Below are positions 60,486 to 64,000 of a DNA stretch of 64,000 bases, in pieces. A model generated the notes under the pieces. The model did not search any database. It saw only the letters and a program-made list of their open reading frames with translations, and was not told where the DNA came from. The first letter of the stretch is position 1; each line of letters opens with the position of its first letter. The stretch is from Epiperipatus broadwayi (taxonomy: Eukaryota > Onychophora > Udeonychophora > Euonychophora > Peripatidae), in contig JAQFVV010012573.1 in assembly GCA_028023455.1 (NCBI GenBank), forward strand, positions 2,416,815 through 2,480,814. Direction: 5' to 3'. Position numbers and translations under genes: made by a program.

Positions 60486-61494
60486 ATTCAAAATACATAC
60501 ATACAAAATGTATATAAAGAAAAGCTTGGTTTACTACTTTAACAGCATCATATGCTAAGCATGCTTGTGACTAACTGGTAATTATACATGTAGCAATAGT
60601 TGTCTAAGCTTGTGACATTTATAAAAAAAAAACAAAAGTGAGGATTTGCATAAAGTTTGAATATAGGATGTAAATAAATTAATTTAAATGAGCTACTTTT
60701 TCAATAGGGGAATGCAGGATTCTTTTTTGTTGATTGCGTATATATTGTTGGCAATAAGCCAATATCAGATACAAAGATTCAGCTCTCATTCAAACAGGTA
60801 AAAGGTTTTAGGCTAAAATTAGGAACAGACCTATTCATTCTAATAAAAAACTTTGAATATCATTTCTATACATACCCGGAGCTACCCACAATATAAACAA
60901 AACCTGCATTGAAACATACAGAGTTGGCCTTCACACCCCTCATCCTGTATCGCCTTATTAACAATACAAAAGACAAGCTGCCCTCAGAGCAGAATATGCA
61001 ACAACACTATCTGCAAAGCAGTTTATTATGGGAATTCATATGCCAATCTATCTACAAGAATCACACAGCACAGAACCCAATACAATCAAATAAGACTAAT
61101 ATCGAGGTTAAATCTATTTTCCTCAAGCATGAGTCTAAACACGGTCACCACTTCGAACCTACATCTGCTAGCATTGCCTATTCCAAAAGATACGATACTA
61201 AATATAAAATTAAAGAAGCCTGACATATTGCCAACAGCATATATGCAATCAACAAAAAAAAATAATTCTTTGTCCCATTATCAAAAAAGTGGCTCATTTA
61301 AATTAACTTATTTACATCCTATATTCAAATTTTATGCAAATCCCCACTTTTTTTTTCTTTTATAAATATAATAAGATTCTTGGACAACTATTGCTATGAA
61401 TATGACTACCAGTTAGTCAAAAGCATGCTTAGCATACCACAGTATTAAACCAAATTTTTCTTTATATACGTTTTGTATACATTTATTTTGAAAT
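60486..61494. mobile_element. head-to-head inverted pair of PLE 3' ends
   Basis: The left arm 60486-60756 and right arm 61226-61494 are imperfect reverse complements of about 270 bases (for example AGCATGCTTGTGACTAACTGG and its near reverse complement CCAGTTAGTCAAAAGCATGCT). The 469-base centre holds the end of a PLE coding region on plus. At its left edge the matching protein end is readable on minus (WLIANN). The arms are therefore the 3' UTRs of two oppositely oriented truncated copies. Confidence 0.65.
60909..61223 (+). pseudogene. PLE C-terminal (GIY-YIG-like endonuclease) fragment
   Basis: A 104-codon frame. Residues QNPIQSNKTNIEVKSIFLKH resemble the Asn/Arg...E.IE motif region of GIY-YIG endonucleases at the C-terminus of Penelope-like proteins (..EP.W..R.I.EA..I). 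The part upstream is frame-shifted, and no GIY or YIG motif is visible. Similarity to the fragment at 57.6 kb shows it is a repeated family. The assignment to a GIY-YIG domain is an inference from position and motif spacing. Confidence 0.45.
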
Positions 61495-61739
61495 ACATTG
61501 TTCCAAAAAAAGTTTTAAAAGCTTGAAGTTAGTATTGTTTAATAATAGATTTAAATTAGGAGGCGTTCTGAAGGTCACATTGAATTCCTCAGAGCAAATT
61601 TCTTTTAATCTTTCTCACACACTGAGTATAAATGAAAAGCTAATCCATGCATTAGTATTATTATGGTTTGGAGGCCTGGTGTTAATTGTGAAATAAAAAA
61701 TTTTAAGGGATTTTATTAATCAATTTTGATAACCTATAT

Positions 61740-62640
61740 TGAGTAAGTTCTTGGTGTAATTTTCAATGTTGTATTTCCTGTCTGCCTCAAATTTGCAAAA
61801 CTTTTGGTTTCTGTGAAGGAAACATTAAAACCAGCTTTGTGTGAGGTGGGAGTATGCAAATGAGAGTGAATAGCACCGCAGACATTGAAAAGTTTAATGA
61901 TCATTTCATAGTTTATTTTATCATTGCGTAGTTAGATATACATATCCAACAATTTTATTCTTTCAAATGCGACTTTATACTCTATGGTCCAACCAAAGAT
62001 GATAGTTGCGTCAGCTCATCCTGTATTTGAATGACAGTTTCTTCCTCAGCGGAAATTAACACATCAACAACATAGCATATGTTTAAAGGCATGAAATCTA
62101 TGGCAAAGTGTCTGAAAATTACTACCTTCTTGAATTTATTAACATGATGTTACACAGTCATTAAGGGGCAACCCCATGGGCCAATCACGCTCCATTGTAT
62201 AAATTCTCCCATTGAACAAAGCTGTAAAATCACAATCCATCAATTTAAAAGCATCGATAATAAAGTTGGTCTTTTTCAGATCAAAACCTAATTCAATTAA
62301 TGTATTGTGGATTATGTGTATGGATAGCAGACCTGATATTGAACCATATAATTCCACTATATCTAATGAGGCAACCTTGTATTGCGCATTAAACTTTTGT
62401 GGTTTTAACAACTGTACACAATCAAAGACTTAATTGTAAATCCACCAAATCCTACATAATCTATAAGCCATTCAACTATTATTTTAGCTGTCTTGTAGAA
62501 GTGCCCCCAAATCTATTAATAATCTGAGGGGGTAATTTGCTTTATGAACCTTCATGTTCACCAAGATTCTTGGGGGGGATAGCAGATGTGGGATAAAGTT
62601 CAGATTTATTGATTTCTTTATTTTGATATTCATCTAATTA
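61740..62640 (-). mobile_element. Penelope-like element, reverse transcriptase remnant
   Basis: On the minus strand, from about 62600: PRILVNMKVHKANYPLRLLI (cf. PKIHKP..PLRPIV), then 62411-62139 with VASLDIVELYGSISGLLS, CDFTALFNGRIYTMERDWPM and GLPLNDCVTS (cf. F.G..Y.Q..G..MGSPLS). Lower down, ICYVVDVLISAEEE is the YVDD region with the first Asp changed to Val. These are PLE RT motifs in order. Several frame breaks and the YVVD change make it inactive. Confidence 0.75.
62139..62411 (-). pseudogene. PLE reverse transcriptase, open part
   Basis: 90 codons with SLDIVELYGSI (motif A) at 15-25 and MGLPLNDCVTSC (motif B, normally MGSPLS) at 79-90. In a working PLE this RT copies the element's RNA from a nicked chromosomal 3' end, often at telomeres. 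The open frame covers only palm motifs A and B; the flanking motifs are in other frames. Confidence 0.75.
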
Positions 62641-62709
62641 AATAATTAGAAAATTTAATGCCTGGTAATCTGTACAATTAAAAACCAATGTATATCTTAC
62701 ATCACTATA

Positions 62710-63634
62710 TACACCTAGACCTCACTTAGCGATTGGCTACTTAGCGATATTTCACAATAGCGATCATTATCAATTTGTACCCACTACTTTGATTTACAAT
62801 CGATATTTCACTATAACGATCGGGAAATTTTTTTTTTTTTAATTTTTGGCACATCTTGAATTTTGCGTCACTGATGATGTCAGAGAATAGGTATTTTAAA
62901 GTAATTTTACCCAAAAACAATCGACTTATAGCAAATATAAAATAAAAAAAAATAAACTTAGCATATGTTTTGGAAAATTAGTACAGTTAGATTTTTTTTC
63001 TTTTAAAACAAGTTGAATTTTTTTTTTTCTGAAGTTGATTGATTTATGATATGCATAAGCGTTTTAATTACTCTGGTGTACAGTAATAAGTCTTTATGTT
63101 CAATTAAATAATTTATAATTAAACATTGTTTTTTTAATTTTAATAATTTCACATAAGTAATAAACATAAATGTACAATAATATGTATTAATATATATGTG
63201 CTATTTACACAGATAATGAAGCTAGAATAAAATGATTTTTTTTTTTAAAAAAATGCACTTCAGTATGGATTTTTTTATAATTACGATGAAAAACTTCTGG
63301 GAAGAATATAAAAACTTTAATTAAAATTTAGTTTCACTTTCTCTTTCTTTTTGCTGTACTGTACTTTTTAAACAGAGAAAATATGCATTTTTTTTCTAGT
63401 GATATAAAACTTTTCTTTTTAGATATTGTACAATTTACATATACACTGCATTCTATAAATAATTTTTTTTAATATGTACTTTATTCCCAAGTTAGTGCAA
63501 TTTTTTAGCTTTAGGAACCGATCAATTTTTTTACCATAGATGCCCATTATAAATACGTATTCTGTATAGAATATTCTTGCTTAACGATGAGTTCTGGAGA
63601 ACAAATTGCCATCGCTAAGAGGGATAAAGGTGTA
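62710..63634. mobile_element. TA-flanked TIR element (pogo/Tc1-mariner-like MITE)
   Basis: The left end TACACCTAGACCTCACTTAG then CGAT, and the right end ATCGCTAAGAGGGATAAAGG then TGTA, are inverted repeats with a small gap. TA is present at both borders. The CCTC.CTTAGCGAT style resembles pogo/Tigger termini. The ~920 bp interior has no transposase frame. Confidence 0.65.
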
Positions 63635-64000
63635 CTTATATAAGGCTAAAACCTTAGTACACGCGCCTTGAATGCTTAATTTTAGCAAGAGAGACCTCTA
63701 CAAATCATAACATAAGATTCGACTTTATAAAGATAAGAGGGACCCTCTTATTTCTTAACCTATTTTCTTAATTATATAGGCAAATCTAAAGCATTTTGAT
63801 TTGGGAGCTTGAAGCTAATAAATTCTTCATTGATTAAGTCCACTATTTCTGTTAAACATTAACATTCGCGAAATCTTTCGATTTACGAGTCAATATTTAG
63901 ATATTAAATTTAGAAATATTTTGAATCAATTTAAAGTTGTAAATAATATTAATTCTTATTAAGCGTGATGTCAGCACGTGATACTTATATAAGGCTAAAA
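63633..64000. repeat. 19-bp direct repeat, 349 bp apart, at window end
   Basis: TACTTATATAAGGCTAAAA occurs at 63633-63651 and 63982-64000. The second copy is cut by the window end, so a 349-bp tandem unit is possible. Between them is a hairpin AAGAGGG-A-CCCTCTT (63735-63749). Confidence 0.5.

Noticed and set aside
1-64000. CRISPR arrays, bacterial operons or phage genes
   Set aside because: No regular spaced repeats, no ribosome-binding-site-led gene strings, and clear splice sites and LINE/PLE content show eukaryotic DNA.

Overview
This 64 kb window is very A+T-rich (about three-quarters A+T by eye) eukaryotic DNA with microsatellites, poly-A/T runs, long introns and many decayed transposons. 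It looks like nuclear DNA of an invertebrate animal. The evidence is RTE-type LINEs, Penelope-like elements (PLEs), hAT transposons with a BED-finger, tRNA-derived SINEs, and a spliced gene for a TMEM9-family membrane protein. I cannot place the species more narrowly from the sequence alone.

Host gene: three exons of a TMEM9 homologue lie on the minus strand at 39060-39175, 32102-32222 and 29060-29182. Splice sites and phases are consistent. The signal-peptide exon and the C-terminal exon were not found. Everything else in 29-39 kb is intron filled with decayed RTE copies on the same strand.

Transposon layout. 2.3-3.0 kb: RTE 3' end (-). 5.2-9.2 kb: a decayed RTE copy (+), split by a 1.24 kb insertion and carrying an 89-bp-arm hairpin and a tailed-tRNA SINE. 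12.3-19 kb: several decayed pieces of a second LINE (here LINE-2, recognised by a repeated C-terminal CxxC...H...C knuckle), all on +, with an RTE 3' end and a second tailed-tRNA SINE. 21-23.5 kb: hAT remnant with a BED finger (+). 23.6-24.8 kb: a giant imperfect palindrome of a foldback repeat also seen at 6.7-7.05 kb. 26.2-27.6 kb: second hAT remnant (-). 29.8-31.5 and 34.2-38.0 kb: RTE copies (-). 40.89-50.97 kb: a nearly intact, young LTR retrotransposon. 51.0-53.8 kb: the best RTE copy (+). 54.2-55.4 kb: LINE remnant. 57.5-62.6 kb: pieces of a PLE, including a head-to-head inverted pair. 62.7-63.6 kb: a TA-flanked terminal-inverted-repeat element.

The most notable object is the 10.1 kb LTR element. 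It has ATAT target duplications and two almost identical LTRs of about 3.07 kb, which are unusually long. It encodes a coiled-coil-rich Gag and a retropepsin in a different frame, but no reverse transcriptase, RNase H or integrase. It looks like a recently mobile non-autonomous gag-pro element that must have used another element's polymerase and integrase.
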